From positions 1 through 46,303 of the forward strand of contig CAIRGO010000052.1 in the NCBI GenBank assembly GCA_903878115.1: a stretch of 46,303 nucleotides of DNA, written 5' to 3'. The stretch is from Akkermansiaceae bacterium. GTDB lineage: Bacteria; Verrucomicrobiota; Verrucomicrobiia; Verrucomicrobiales; Akkermansiaceae. The notes beneath the pieces are model-generated. The model worked only from the letters and a program-made list of their open reading frames with translations, did not search any database and was not told the DNA's origin. This document shows positions 7,672-16,109 of this stretch, piece after piece (within the stretch, counting starts at the first letter, position 1; each line of letters starts with the position of its first letter). A program made the position numbers and the translations under genes.

Positions 7672-7712
7672 CAAAAAAAGAAACCCGAAGCAACAAGGTG
7701 CTTCGGGTTTTC
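7672..7712 (-). terminator. Rho-independent terminator of the type II secretion operon
   Basis: AAACCCGAAGCA (7681-7692) and TGCTTCGGGTTT (7699-7710) form a perfect 12-bp stem with a 6-base loop. On the minus strand the stem is followed by a C and a seven-T run (complement of 7673-7679), placing it about 20 bases after the gspD stop at 7733. On the plus strand only a short T run follows the stem. Confidence 0.9.
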
Positions 7713-7732
7713 GCGTTTGTAGGATCAGAGAT

Positions 7733-10288
7733 CTACTTGGGCTTGTTCGTGATGATTTTTTGATACCACTTTACCGGTGTTGCTTTTGGTGCTGTGGTAT
7801 CGACCTTTGCAGGTGTGGTAACAGAAACAGACTTCTTCACTGGTTGATCAATCTCTGGCTCAGGAAGATTTACAGGATCTTGAGGATCGGCCATGTCTCC
7901 TTTATAGGGTAATACGCCAGGACCGTCGGCGGAGCGACGTAGGTCATCGGAAATTTTGTAACGTGTATCCATGTCTCGGTTTGCGGCGTCCATGGAACGT
8001 GGGTCGCGAATGATTTGCGGTGTGATGAAAACCATCAATTCATTGCGACTTGTTTCCTTAGAAGTTGTCGAAAATAGCTTACCGAGGCCGGGAATACCGC
8101 TGAGAATAGGTATTCCTGAGACTGAATCCTTTGTATCTTCAGTAATTAAGCCACCAAGAACTACCGTTTGATTATTGGGAACTGTAACAGTGGTAAGTAA
8201 TTCACGACTGACAATGTCGGGAACATCGAAAGCATTCACGCCATTTCCAATTTTTCGATTATCGCCCAGACCTTGACTAATCAAAGAAATTTGTAAGGTA
8301 ACTTCGTTCTCCGAATTAACCAGAGGAATCACCTCTAAAGACAGCATCACGTCACGATACTCGATGTTAGTACTTTGACCGCCGCCGTTGCCGTTATTGA
8401 AGCTATTGGCAGGAACAGCAATTTGTTGGCCACTCGATATCATACCTTTTTGGTTATTGGCGGTGAAAATCGAAGGACGTGAAATCACCTTGAAATCACT
8501 CGTAGATTGGAGAGCCTTTAGATAACCTTGGACATGCTCGCCGATCGTCCCGTAAACACCGAGACCTCCATTGGCAATATTTGAAATGCTTCCATTCGTT
8601 CCCGAAATATTAGGCAATACATCACCACTCGACGCAGCAATGGAACCTGAGCCCGTGGTGTCTAATGTCCGCAGCCAATCGATACCGTAGTTCAGTTTAT
8701 CGCCCAGAGTCAACTGACCAAAAACCGACGAGATCATGACTTGGTCAGCTTTGACATCGATTTCATCCAACAAGCTGTTAATGATTTCTACTCCTGCCGG
8801 TGGTCCTTGAACGACAATCGAGTTAGTGATATTATCAGCCACTAGCAGAGTGCGTCCCACAAGAACTGACTGAGGTGCAGTGCTCACATTCGGATCACCG
8901 AGACCGCCGCCGCCTCCAGAGAGACCGCCAGCGCTGGTAGAGCCGCCCCCACCGCCAAACTGACTCGAGTTATTGCCTGATGTGCTGTTGCGTGAGGATG
9001 AGCCACCCATGCTAGATGATCCGCCTAAGGTGGAAGATCCGCCACGACCAGCAGTAGTGCTTGTTTGTGCACGTCCACCTGCCGCACCGCCTGCCGAGGC
9101 GCCATCTGCGGAGCCACCGAAAGCTCTGGTGAGCGCATTTTGAGCAACTTCGAGGAAGTCACCCACAGCGAGGAATTTTAATTTTCTGCGTAAGAAATTG
9201 CGTTGATCAGATGGACTATCGAACTCTTTGATGAGACTTTCGATAAACACCAGATCGATCGGGCGGGCCATCACGAATAGACGATTGGTTCGAGCATCAG
9301 GAACGATTTGCACCGGAGGAGCCTCGCCAGCACCAGCAGAGGCACCACCTTGGGAAGCACCTGGGACTTGTGGAGCGCCAGGCTGCGCATTACCAACACG
9401 TTGCACGCCAGCAGTGGATTGAGCGGACGCTTGTTGGGTGAAAATTTCTGTTAAAGTGGCGGCTAATTCTTCGACATCGCCATATTGCACTTTGATGAAT
9501 TTCGTTTGAATATCAGAACTCGGCACGTCAATTTTCGCTTGAAGTTCAATGAGCGAACGGATCAACGACGCGTTTTCGGTGATGACCAATGCCGAGGCAT
9601 TAGGAACGGCGACAATCGAGCCAAAGGCATTCAATTGCACGACCACACTTTGGAACACACGAGCCACTTCATCGGGCTTCATGTATTTTAATGTCATCAC
9701 GTAGGAAACCACTTCGTCGCCTTCTGGCAAAGCGATCGCGTTGGTAATGAGAGGCATACCACCTTGCGTAAAGGGCTTAGGACCTTGAGCTGCAGAGACT
9801 AATTTATCCCAGCCGTCGCCACCATTAACGAACACAAAACCTTGCATCAAGCAAGCAGCTTTCAATAAATCCATTGCTTCACCATAAGTAATCGGTGGTG
9901 GTTGCACGAAGTACAATTCCAATTTGGTGGCCTCGGCAGCGATCACCACGCGGCGGCCAGTGAGTTGGCGATAGAGAAAACTCAAATCTTCGCCACTGAG
10001 CTTTGGAAACGATAATGCTACTTCGCAAATCGCTGCAGAACTCGGAGCAGTAATAGATTTACTCTCTTGACCTGCAGGAATATTTGGCAATTTTCCATCG
10101 GCTGTTTTAGGGATCGACGGTGGTCCCGTTTTCGGTCCACCAGGTGTCGGAACAGCTGGAGCACCAGGAACAGGAGGAACGAGAACCCTTGGTTGACCTG
10201 TTGCAGGATCTACGGGAGGAGTTTGAGCAACAACCCAGAAGAGAAACAGTGAAGTGAGACCAGTGTAATAGAGAAGACGTTTAGACAT
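7733..10288 (-). CDS. gspD: Type II secretion system secretin (GspD-like)
   Basis: This outer-membrane secretin should form the exit channel of the type II system. The 851-residue product has a signal peptide (about 1-21) and a Pro-rich linker (about 22-75), then an N0-like domain (about 80-165) and N1/N2-type repeats (VSYVMTLKYMKPDEVARVFQ near 193, and the TKFIKVQYGDVEELAATL region near 262-285). A Gly/Ser-rich stretch (about 390-465) is followed by the N3-like VLVADNITNSIVVQG region and the secretin core (about 560-760, with ISRPSIFTANNQKG, VVLGGLITEDTKDSVSGIPILSGIPGLGKLF and LMVFITPQIIRD). A 90-residue tail follows. The length is ordinary to long, and the Gly/Ser insertion inside the N-domain region is the odd part. 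It is the last gene of the operon, 20 bases after the GspC-like gene, and is followed by a strong terminator. Confidence 0.95.
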   Translation of the reverse strand: MSKRLLYYTGLTSLFLFWVVAQTPPVDPATGQPRVLVPPVPGAPAVPTPGGPKTGPPSIPKTADGKLPNIPAGQESKSITAPSSAAICEVALSFPKLSGEDLSFLYRQLTGRRVVIAAEATKLELYFVQPPPITYGEAMDLLKAACLMQGFVFVNGGDGWDKLVSAAQGPKPFTQGGMPLITNAIALPEGDEVVSYVMTLKYMKPDEVARVFQSVVVQLNAFGSIVAVPNASALVITENASLIRSLIELQAKIDVPSSDIQTKFIKVQYGDVEELAATLTEIFTQQASAQSTAGVQRVGNAQPGAPQVPGASQGGASAGAGEAPPVQIVPDARTNRLFVMARPIDLVFIESLIKEFDSPSDQRNFLRRKLKFLAVGDFLEVAQNALTRAFGGSADGASAGGAAGGRAQTSTTAGRGGSSTLGGSSSMGGSSSRNSTSGNNSSQFGGGGGSTSAGGLSGGGGGLGDPNVSTAPQSVLVGRTLLVADNITNSIVVQGPPAGVEIINSLLDEIDVKADQVMISSVFGQLTLGDKLNYGIDWLRTLDTTGSGSIAASSGDVLPNISGTNGSISNIANGGLGVYGTIGEHVQGYLKALQSTSDFKVISRPSIFTANNQKGMISSGQQIAVPANSFNNGNGGGQSTNIEYRDVMLSLEVIPLVNSENEVTLQISLISQGLGDNRKIGNGVNAFDVPDIVSRELLTTVTVPNNQTVVLGGLITEDTKDSVSGIPILSGIPGLGKLFSTTSKETSRNELMVFITPQIIRDPRSMDAANRDMDTRYKISDDLRRSADGPGVLPYKGDMADPQDPVNLPEPEIDQPVKKSVSVTTPAKVDTTAPKATPVKWYQKIITNKPK

Positions 10289-10308
10289 AACAGATTAGGA
10301 AAATAGAA

Positions 10309-10854
10309 TTATTGCTGAGGGACGGCGGGTTGAGCAGGAGCAGGAGGCACAATCGCGCGCAAGCGAGGTTGGCGATCACCACCGCCGTGCGCAGCAGCGG
10401 GATTCATGCCAGGAGGCATTCCGGGAATGTTGGGATTTGGCTGAGCTGCCGCGGCAGGTGGGGCTTTCAATGTGAGCATTTTTTCCTCATAACCAACGAT
10501 CCCTTGCATAGAACCTTTCATGATTTTCACAGTCGTGGAGCGATAGTCCATGCCGCCATCAATCACTTCTAGCACTTTGTATTCCGAAAATTGTCCCGGT
10601 TGAATCACCAGACGTTCGTCGGGCTTTTTCTTATTTAAAAGGATCACAAAATAGCCGTCAGGAAATTTTGTAACGCCGCCGAGAGCCCAGTCCTTAAAAG
10701 GATCCTCGGGAGGGGCTGTGTTATTGACGATCACCGGCTTAGTGGTAAAAGGAGAATTCAGCCACAGCCCTGCATATTTCCCAGGCAATGGTTTTTTAGG
10801 TGCTGCCGCCATGACTGGCAGCGCGAATAGAGCAAGAAGAACGATTGATTTCAT
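10309..10854 (-). CDS. Small periplasmic secretion protein, GspC/PilP-like by position
   Basis: The 181-residue product has a signal peptide (MKSIVLLALFALPVMAAA), a central beta-rich part (about 50-125) and a Pro/Ala/Gly-rich tail from about 130. The central segment DWALGGVTKFPDGYFVILLN ... LVIQPGQFSEYKVLEVIDGG ... KIMKGSMQG resembles the strand order of the GspC homology region and PilP domains, which bind the N0 domain of the secretin. It lies immediately before gspD and after the GspM-like gene, where a secretin-linking protein would be expected. A true GspC has an N-terminal membrane anchor rather than a cleavable signal, so this is more PilP-like. The assignment comes from position and weak pattern, not a firm family match. 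Confidence 0.7.
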   Translation of the reverse strand: MKSIVLLALFALPVMAAAPKKPLPGKYAGLWLNSPFTTKPVIVNNTAPPEDPFKDWALGGVTKFPDGYFVILLNKKKPDERLVIQPGQFSEYKVLEVIDGGMDYRSTTVKIMKGSMQGIVGYEEKMLTLKAPPAAAAQPNPNIPGMPPGMNPAAAHGGGDRQPRLRAIVPPAPAQPAVPQQ

Positions 10855-10872
10855 AGTAATATAATTGTTCAG

Positions 10873-11424
10873 TTATTGAAGTTCATTCGATAGTGGCAGA
10901 TACCATTGCTCGACGGTGACCACGCAATCAATTTGCGTGTCGTCGTCACGGTTTGGAGTGAGTCGGAGAGTAGAAATGACACGAAAGTCGTTAGGTGAAT
11001 GCATGCGATCAAACCACGCATACATTTGTTGTTCTTTGCCAGTGACATTGAACTCTACTTTTGCACTCATGTAGCGGCGCGGCACATTGTCATCACCACT
11101 GATCTTATCTGGCAAAATTTTCTGCTGCTTGACCGTCATCCCCGCACGTGTTGCTTCGGCAGCGCATAATTGTTGAAGCTTGCCGGGGACTTGCTCACCA
11201 GCTTCTGGCGCAGGTTCATGTTCCGCAAGCCAATCAATTTCATCTGCGAGTGCTTCTTGTGATTTCTCAAATAATTCTGCCTCCTTGAGGGTAGTTTCTG
11301 CTGTAGCACGTTCAGCTCTGACGGAATTTCGCTTATTGATGAAAGTAGTATAACCCCATAAACACAGCAAAATCACCCCAGCAGTGCCGAAGAACATCAA
11401 TAATTTTCTTTCTCTTTCCGACAT
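10873..11424 (-). CDS. gspM: GspM/PilO-like inner-membrane assembly protein
   Basis: The 183-residue product begins with a charged cytoplasmic tip (MSERERK), one membrane helix (about residues 8-27), a coiled coil rich in Ala/Glu (about 30-70), and a compact alpha/beta domain (about 85-183) of the ferredoxin-like kind found in GspM and PilO. Its strands include MSAKVEFNVTGKEQQMYAWFDRM and IDCVVTVEQWYLPL. GspM proteins dimerise with GspL and link the platform to the pseudopilus. The gene follows the GspL-like gene after 93 bases and is 18 bases from the next gene. Sequence conservation in this family is low, so the call rests on topology, size and operon position. Confidence 0.78.
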   Translation of the reverse strand: MSERERKLLMFFGTAGVILLCLWGYTTFINKRNSVRAERATAETTLKEAELFEKSQEALADEIDWLAEHEPAPEAGEQVPGKLQQLCAAEATRAGMTVKQQKILPDKISGDDNVPRRYMSAKVEFNVTGKEQQMYAWFDRMHSPNDFRVISTLRLTPNRDDDTQIDCVVTVEQWYLPLSNELQ

Positions 11425-11517
11425 GTTACAATTTTCTATGCTCGAATCCTTGACCCAATAAAACCACTGCTAGACGTTTTTGTTGATAAAAGTTTATGAA
11501 TATTCCCATTTTTCCGA

Positions 11518-12759
11518 TTATTCATTTGCTTGGGGAACGGCTCCGGTGATGGTGAATTCCCAGCCTTTCGGGGTGTTAGCGGGCGGTGATGCAGCAAACT
11601 TGAAACGAGTTAGCTCACTACTTTTATTGATTGCTAGGCTCAATTGACCTATAGGTGGAGAGCTCTGCGCCTCGCCTGTAAGTCTTATTTCATCATTAGA
11701 GATTTCTGCCAAACGCAGGCGAATCCCACCACCAGCTGGCATGCACTTCGTGATTCTGAAAAGAGTTTCCACGGGCCACTGTTCATCATCGACAAGTGGA
11801 CCAATCTCGGCCCAGCGGGCTTTGTGTTCGGCAAATGCCAAGGCACTCGGCTTTTTCGCATCGGCTTGCGCCGTGAGTTTTTTGGTAGCATCGATGTCTT
11901 GCCAAAGCGTCCAACATGCCCAGCCTACCGCGCCGATCAGCAATGCAGCCGCGACACTAATGCCTCCAATAATTTGACGACGCTTCGCTAAGGCACGGCG
12001 CTCTGCATGAACATCAGCGGGGAGCAATCGACTCGCAATCTCCGACATCACTGGATCAGGGCGACGACCGACTGAGGCAACGATGCCAAACATTTCGCTC
12101 AAAGAACCAGCCTCGCCGAGTTCTCCGTCAGGATGCCATACGCGAATGTCCTGTGGTTGAAACGATAAACCTTGCAGAGAAAGCTGCGCCATCGCGAGTT
12201 TCATATCGCGGAGTAGGCTCTCATCGGGATGCTCGCTATCGCCAGAAGTCGCCTGTGCGTAGAGCATTTTCCCATGTTGGTAGAAGGCAAAAACCCAATG
12301 GCCAAGCTCTTTCCATGCCGCAATGCCATCGCCAGAAAAAGGATATACGCGCGGTGTGTAATCAAACTCCTTAGGACTACGCGGTGGCAAATCCCCTTCC
12401 ACGGGAGAACGCAGAACTACTGTCGTCAAGACGGCACTTTCTTCTTCTTTCGATATGACAAAATAATCTTGCAAGCGACCTGCTCCAGGATCGCAGCGCA
12501 CACCCATTCTTTCGCTGTGCATCTGCGCCAATTCCTCAAACAATGAATCATCAGCAGAGCTTGATTTGAACGGCATCACCGTGGCTGATTTTACGGGAAA
12601 ACACATCACCACTGGCAGCGGCGATAGCCCTAAAATCTGTCCCGGACGACTAACGTCAAGGATCTCCTTGCGAATGAATCCTTGCGGCGGTGGACCTTCC
12701 CACACTTCCCAGCCTGATGCTCCAGGCACCAATACGATAATATCTCCTTTGTTACTCAC
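11518..12759 (-). CDS. gspL: GspL-like inner-membrane assembly platform protein
   Basis: The 413-residue product has a cytoplasmic N-terminal region of about 260 residues with an actin-like GspL/PilM flavour (MSNKGDIIVLVPGASGWEVW at the start), one membrane helix (about 266-288, IIGGISVAAALLIGAVGWACW) and a periplasmic domain of about 120 residues ending in short beta strands. This matches GspL, which recruits the ATPase GspE and pairs with GspM. The GTG start at 12757-12759 overlaps the gspK stop in a GTGA, so translation is probably coupled. A 93-base gap separates it from gspM, the largest gap in the operon. No GspE gene is present in the window to act as its partner. Confidence 0.8.
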   Translation of the reverse strand: MSNKGDIIVLVPGASGWEVWEGPPPQGFIRKEILDVSRPGQILGLSPLPVVMCFPVKSATVMPFKSSSADDSLFEELAQMHSERMGVRCDPGAGRLQDYFVISKEEESAVLTTVVLRSPVEGDLPPRSPKEFDYTPRVYPFSGDGIAAWKELGHWVFAFYQHGKMLYAQATSGDSEHPDESLLRDMKLAMAQLSLQGLSFQPQDIRVWHPDGELGEAGSLSEMFGIVASVGRRPDPVMSEIASRLLPADVHAERRALAKRRQIIGGISVAAALLIGAVGWACWTLWQDIDATKKLTAQADAKKPSALAFAEHKARWAEIGPLVDDEQWPVETLFRITKCMPAGGGIRLRLAEISNDEIRLTGEAQSSPPIGQLSLAINKSSELTRFKFAASPPANTPKGWEFTITGAVPQANE

Positions 12760-13718
12760 GGTATGACTTCTTCAGTTTTTTCTAAAATGGCTGGCTTGCC
12801 CGTGCGATTGCGCACGACCAATACAATTTTACGTTTTGTCGATCCTGCGGTTCCAGTGCTTTCGATTCGAGTCGTCGAATCATTCACGGCTAGACGCGGG
12901 GTAACAACGGGAGCATAAAACTCTGGAACGCGGAGCAGATCAAACACACTTTGGCCGTCTTGTCCACTGCCAAGATTCTGAAATGGCGCATCGTCCTCCG
13001 TGCCGCGCACACCGTCAGGACCGCGGACGATCTCCACCAAACCATCGGCATCCTCAAGGTTGCATTCCGCCGCGATGGAAATCTTTTCCGCATCTGCTTC
13101 ATTGATGTCAAGCCCACCTGAGCTCCAGACAGTAAACCAATCTTGCCAATCTGGTTTAACTTGCTCCACCAATTCCATGCCTTTGACAAGCCGCATTTCA
13201 TCAAGTGAATAAAATGGACGATTGAATGGCTGATTGATCCTGCCGAGATCCTCGTAGTAGGCTTTTTCGGCACCATTGAGTTCTGTATCATCGTTTGAAT
13301 CGATCCAATCTTTTAAGGCATCGGCAATTTCTTGGGAAACGTCTTCATCAATTCCCCAATGGATGAAAATTTCTTTGAGCAAATTTTTATCATTGCTGAC
13401 CTGAAGCAGGTGATTGATGTTAAAACGTTCGCCTTCCGAGCGGATTAGCACTTGGAAACTAGCACCGTCATCACCACCGAGTTGTAGAATAGGATCATCG
13501 CGCTTCACGACAGGATTGCAGCCAACGGCGATGCCCATTTCAGCCGCTTGGCGAGCGCGAAAGCCATTTACTTGAGAATCGGCGACATCGAGATCAAAAG
13601 ACAACAATTTCACCGCAGTCACCACCGCAAAGGCCAACACTGCGATCAACCAAAGCACCGCTAACAGAGCAGAACCGCGCCGATAAGATTTCGTAGATTG
13701 TAGAGAAATCATATTCAT
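12756..13718 (-). CDS. gspK: Type II secretion minor pseudopilin GspK
   Basis: The 320-residue product begins with a short basic leader and a pseudopilin helix (YRRGSALLAVLWLIAVLAF, residues 12-30) with no Glu at position 5 of the mature part, as is usual for GspK, the tip pseudopilin. A large alpha domain follows, with RFNINHLL (near 98), DALKDWIDSNDD and FYSLDEMRLVKGM, typical of GspK helix-hairpin segments. A GTEDDAPFQ loop near 240 resembles the acidic calcium loops of pseudopilins. GspK joins GspI and GspJ at the pilus tip. The gene overlaps gspJ upstream (ATGA) and gspL downstream (GTGA), a strong sign of coupled translation. Confidence 0.92.
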   Translation of the reverse strand: MNMISLQSTKSYRRGSALLAVLWLIAVLAFAVVTAVKLLSFDLDVADSQVNGFRARQAAEMGIAVGCNPVVKRDDPILQLGGDDGASFQVLIRSEGERFNINHLLQVSNDKNLLKEIFIHWGIDEDVSQEIADALKDWIDSNDDTELNGAEKAYYEDLGRINQPFNRPFYSLDEMRLVKGMELVEQVKPDWQDWFTVWSSGGLDINEADAEKISIAAECNLEDADGLVEIVRGPDGVRGTEDDAPFQNLGSGQDGQSVFDLLRVPEFYAPVVTPRLAVNDSTTRIESTGTAGSTKRKIVLVVRNRTGKPAILEKTEEVIP

Positions 13719-14521
13719 TTTTTAACTCCTGGTCCACCACCGCCTCCTTTAGGGCCACCAGGGCCGCCTCCACCGCCTCCGGGGATTTCTCCACCAGGGA
13801 TCACTGTACCACCGCCGGGATTGCCCCCTGGTGTGCCACCTTGTGGTTGTCCCTGCCCCATACCACGGATCACTGTGAGCGGACTGACTTTTGGGACGAT
13901 CCAGAAAATTTGTTTCATTTCATCACCGTAGGCACCATGCGCCGTGACCAATTCCAGTTGAAGCGGCAAACGCCCTTGTAAGTCCCAATCAAGTTGCCAT
14001 TCCATGGTTCTCCCATCGAGAGCACGCCATTCAAAAAACCGCACTTCTTCCATCAAAATCACCTCGGCAAAAGGTTCCTCGCCTTGTGCACTAACAAGAT
14101 TCTCTTGGTCGTTGAGTATCTCGTTTTCGTAGTAACGCATGACCACATTGATAAATCCATCACGACGTTTCACGCCGACGATCTGCACAGCTTTTGCGAC
14201 TTTTTCCACTCCGCCCCAGGTGAACGCCAATGGCACATTTTGCAAGGTTAACTCATAAAGGTATGGCTGTCCGCCGGCACTCGTTTTCAATTCCATGCGG
14301 GTATTACCAGGAAGCGAACCGAGTTGAAATTTCATCATCTCCAAAAAACTTTCGCGCAGGGTATTGTCAGCTTGCTTTTTGCTAATCCCATTTGCCAATT
14401 GAATATCGGCCGTCGCCAAACGAGCGCACAAAATAATCAACGCCAGCATCAAGCCCAGTGCGATGACGACTTCGATCAACGTGAAGCCACGCGACTTACG
14501 AGTAAGAGCATTGATGATCAT
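13715..14521 (-). CDS. gspJ: Type II secretion minor pseudopilin GspJ with Gly/Pro-rich tail
   Basis: The 268-residue product has a canonical prepilin signal, RKSRGFTLIEVVIALGLML (residues 8-26), cut after Gly12 and with Glu at mature position 5. The C-terminal globular part (about 50-215) is beta-rich as in GspJ, including VRFFEWRALDGRTMEWQLDW. The last 50 residues or so are almost only Gly and Pro with a few charged residues. This is unusual for a pseudopilin, which normally ends near its globular domain. It overlaps gspI and gspK by four bases on each side. GspJ versus GspH or GspI is decided by size, order and the WR/W-rich region. Confidence 0.87.
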   Translation of the reverse strand: MIINALTRKSRGFTLIEVVIALGLMLALIILCARLATADIQLANGISKKQADNTLRESFLEMMKFQLGSLPGNTRMELKTSAGGQPYLYELTLQNVPLAFTWGGVEKVAKAVQIVGVKRRDGFINVVMRYYENEILNDQENLVSAQGEEPFAEVILMEEVRFFEWRALDGRTMEWQLDWDLQGRLPLQLELVTAHGAYGDEMKQIFWIVPKVSPLTVIRGMGQGQPQGGTPGGNPGGGTVIPGGEIPGGGGGGPGGPKGGGGGPGVKK

Positions 14522-14937
14522 GGTTGATACAACCTCCCGTATCTCCAGGTGATGGCTTGGCGGGCCATTTCGTTATTATCTTGGAAATAATGGCAAATCA
14601 CCGTCACACGCCACATATCTTGTAGCAACTGCCCATCTTGATTCTCCATCTCCTCCATTTTTTCATAAATGGTCTCGATTTCCATATTTCTCTCATCGAG
14701 AGTGACAGTCATTGATTTTTCTTCCAACACCGGTACCGAGATAGCTTCGTCGAGCGAGCTTTGTAAAATTCTCGTGATCTGCATTTCTCGAGACATAAGA
14801 TCTGAAGCATCAGCCGCCTTGTGCAGGGCAATGGTAAAGCCCGTGGCGGCCATGGCGAATATCCCCATCGCTAGAACGACTTCTAACAACAGATAGCCGC
14901 GTGACTGACGTCGTTTTGCATTTTTGGGATGCTTCAT
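14518..14937 (-). CDS. gspI: Type II secretion minor pseudopilin GspI
   Basis: The 139-residue product carries a prepilin signal (RRQSRGYLLLEVVLAMGIFAMAATG, with cleavage after Gly14 and Glu at mature position 5) and a short alpha/beta domain. The small size, the position between gspH and gspJ, and the four-base overlaps on both sides fit GspI, the minor pseudopilin that starts tip assembly with GspJ and GspK. A Met/Glu-rich run (IYEKMEEMENQDG, near residues 89-101) is peculiar to this copy. Sequence alone would allow any minor pseudopilin; order decides. Confidence 0.82.
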   Translation of the reverse strand: MKHPKNAKRRQSRGYLLLEVVLAMGIFAMAATGFTIALHKAADASDLMSREMQITRILQSSLDEAISVPVLEEKSMTVTLDERNMEIETIYEKMEEMENQDGQLLQDMWRVTVICHYFQDNNEMARQAITWRYGRLYQP

Positions 14938-15521
14938 TTTCTCGCCTCCATGCTAAATTCTCTAATGCTAGCTGAGAGCGGGTGAAATTCCATTTCCACC
15001 CATCCACTTTTGTATTCGTAACGAACTCCTACTGGTTCACAAATTCCATTCGGATCAAAACGCCACACTTGTGTATCGCTTGATTCCATCACTCCCCAAT
15101 TCACAGCCCCCCAACGACGCACAGAAACCACAAAATCTTCGAGCGACTGCGTTTCCCTGACTGGCGAAAATTTCGCATGATTAGTGCCTTCAATCTGTGC
15201 GCGTTCTTCGAGGTCTAGGCGAGCATTCATATCATTCTCGTTATAACCAGCCTCGACCAAAGGGCCTAAGTGAGCGGCGTGCTCAGAAAACGTAATCGAA
15301 TAAGGAATTTGCTGAACGATTGCTAGCATACGAGCTTTTTTCGCAAGAACTTCTAGATCGCCCGATGCCTCCTTCAGCTTGCGTTCCGATGCCGTAGAGA
15401 TGAACAAGGTCACGGCACCGCCCATAGCGAGCCCGATCAGCGCCAACACGATAACCATTTCCAACAAGGTGAAACCACGCCTTGAGGGCAGTGTTTTCAC
15501 GGATTGTGGGGAAATTGTCAT
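14934..15521 (-). CDS. gspH: Type II secretion minor pseudopilin GspH
   Basis: The 195-residue product has the prepilin signal RRGFTLLEMVIVLALIGLA (residues 13-31) with Gly15 before the cleavage site and Glu at mature position 5. An Ala/Lys-rich helix (ASGDLEVLAKKARMLAI) follows, then a beta-rich domain with VWRFDPNGICEPVGVRYEY near residues 152-170. That segment matches the GspH fold, which caps the top of the pseudopilus shaft. It lies 19 bases after gspG and overlaps gspI by four bases. The start is ATG at 15519-15521 with no Shine-Dalgarno sequence. Confidence 0.87.
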   Translation of the reverse strand: MTISPQSVKTLPSRRGFTLLEMVIVLALIGLAMGGAVTLFISTASERKLKEASGDLEVLAKKARMLAIVQQIPYSITFSEHAAHLGPLVEAGYNENDMNARLDLEERAQIEGTNHAKFSPVRETQSLEDFVVSVRRWGAVNWGVMESSDTQVWRFDPNGICEPVGVRYEYKSGWVEMEFHPLSASIREFSMEARK

Positions 15522-15540
15522 GTGATGCTATGAGTAGAAA

Positions 15541-15984
15541 TTATTGATTCTGGCTGGACATATCGTCATCCGTGCCGAGCTGTCCGTCTTTGCCTTTGGT
15601 GATGAGTTCATACTCAGTCGCCACTTTTGATCCAGGAAACTTGTAGGTATATTCCTGATTCCATGGATCCATCGGCACGCGGTCGGCAAGAGCCGTCCAT
15701 GATTTTGGAGCAGGAGCGCCACCGGGACGATCAACAAGAGCTTTCAAACCTTGCGAGCTAGAAGGATAAAATCCGTTGTTGATTTTATACATTTTCAACA
15801 CACTTCCGATGGAATTAAAATCGCCCTTCACGCGTTGAATCGCGGCACCTTCGCCTACTTTGCCCATGACGCTAATCGCACCGCCGATGATAAGCCCGAT
15901 GATACCTAGAACGATTACCATTTCCAGTAGGGTGAAACCTGACAATCGATTACCTTTAATTTGCTGTCTCTGATTTATTTTCAT
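15541..15984 (-). CDS. gspG: Type II secretion major pseudopilin GspG
   Basis: The 147-residue product is the shaft subunit of the pseudopilus. It has the signal RLSGFTLLEMVIVLGIIGLI (residues 13-32) with Glu at mature position 5, the family motif NNGFYPSSSQGLKALV near residues 70-85, DPWNQEYTYKFPG near 106, and the C-terminal acidic loop KGKDGQLGTDDD that binds calcium in known GspG proteins. The length is normal. It is the first gene of the secretion operon, 125 bases after the sulfatase stop. That gap must hold the operon promoter unless transcription reads in from the sulfatase. Prepilin peptidase, GspE and GspF must be encoded elsewhere if the machine works. Confidence 0.96.
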   Translation of the reverse strand: MKINQRQQIKGNRLSGFTLLEMVIVLGIIGLIIGGAISVMGKVGEGAAIQRVKGDFNSIGSVLKMYKINNGFYPSSSQGLKALVDRPGGAPAPKSWTALADRVPMDPWNQEYTYKFPGSKVATEYELITKGKDGQLGTDDDMSSQNQ

Positions 15985-16099
15985 ATTGCTGTTGTTTTGA
16001 ATGTTTGAAGCGCAGCGCGCCTACAATGAAAGTAACACCAAAGAACAGAACATTTGTCAGTATTATTTGAAAAAATTTACTATTTTTGTCGTAATTGAC
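15956..16099 (-). CDS. Possible small single-helix membrane protein
   Basis: A frame opening just after the sulfatase stop reads VVNYDKNSKFFQ, then a hydrophobic stretch (IILTNVLFFGVTFIVGAL), then a basic Lys/Gln-rich tail, about 48 residues in all. It lies next to GGAGGTGGT, the only strong Shine-Dalgarno-like sequence noticed in the window, although the spacing to a GTG start is too short. Its end overlaps the gspG start by 29 bases in another frame. It could be a coupling mini-gene or chance. Confidence 0.25.
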   Translation of the reverse strand, partial: VNYDKNSKFFQIILTNVLFFGVTFIVGALRFKHSKQQQYENKSETAN

Positions 16100-16109
16100 C
16101 ACCTCCGTT

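Noticed and set aside
7342-7722. A 126-codon plus-strand reading frame
   Set aside because: It runs through the palindromic element and the terminator stem, has no recognisable protein character, and its length is explained by the inverted repeat.
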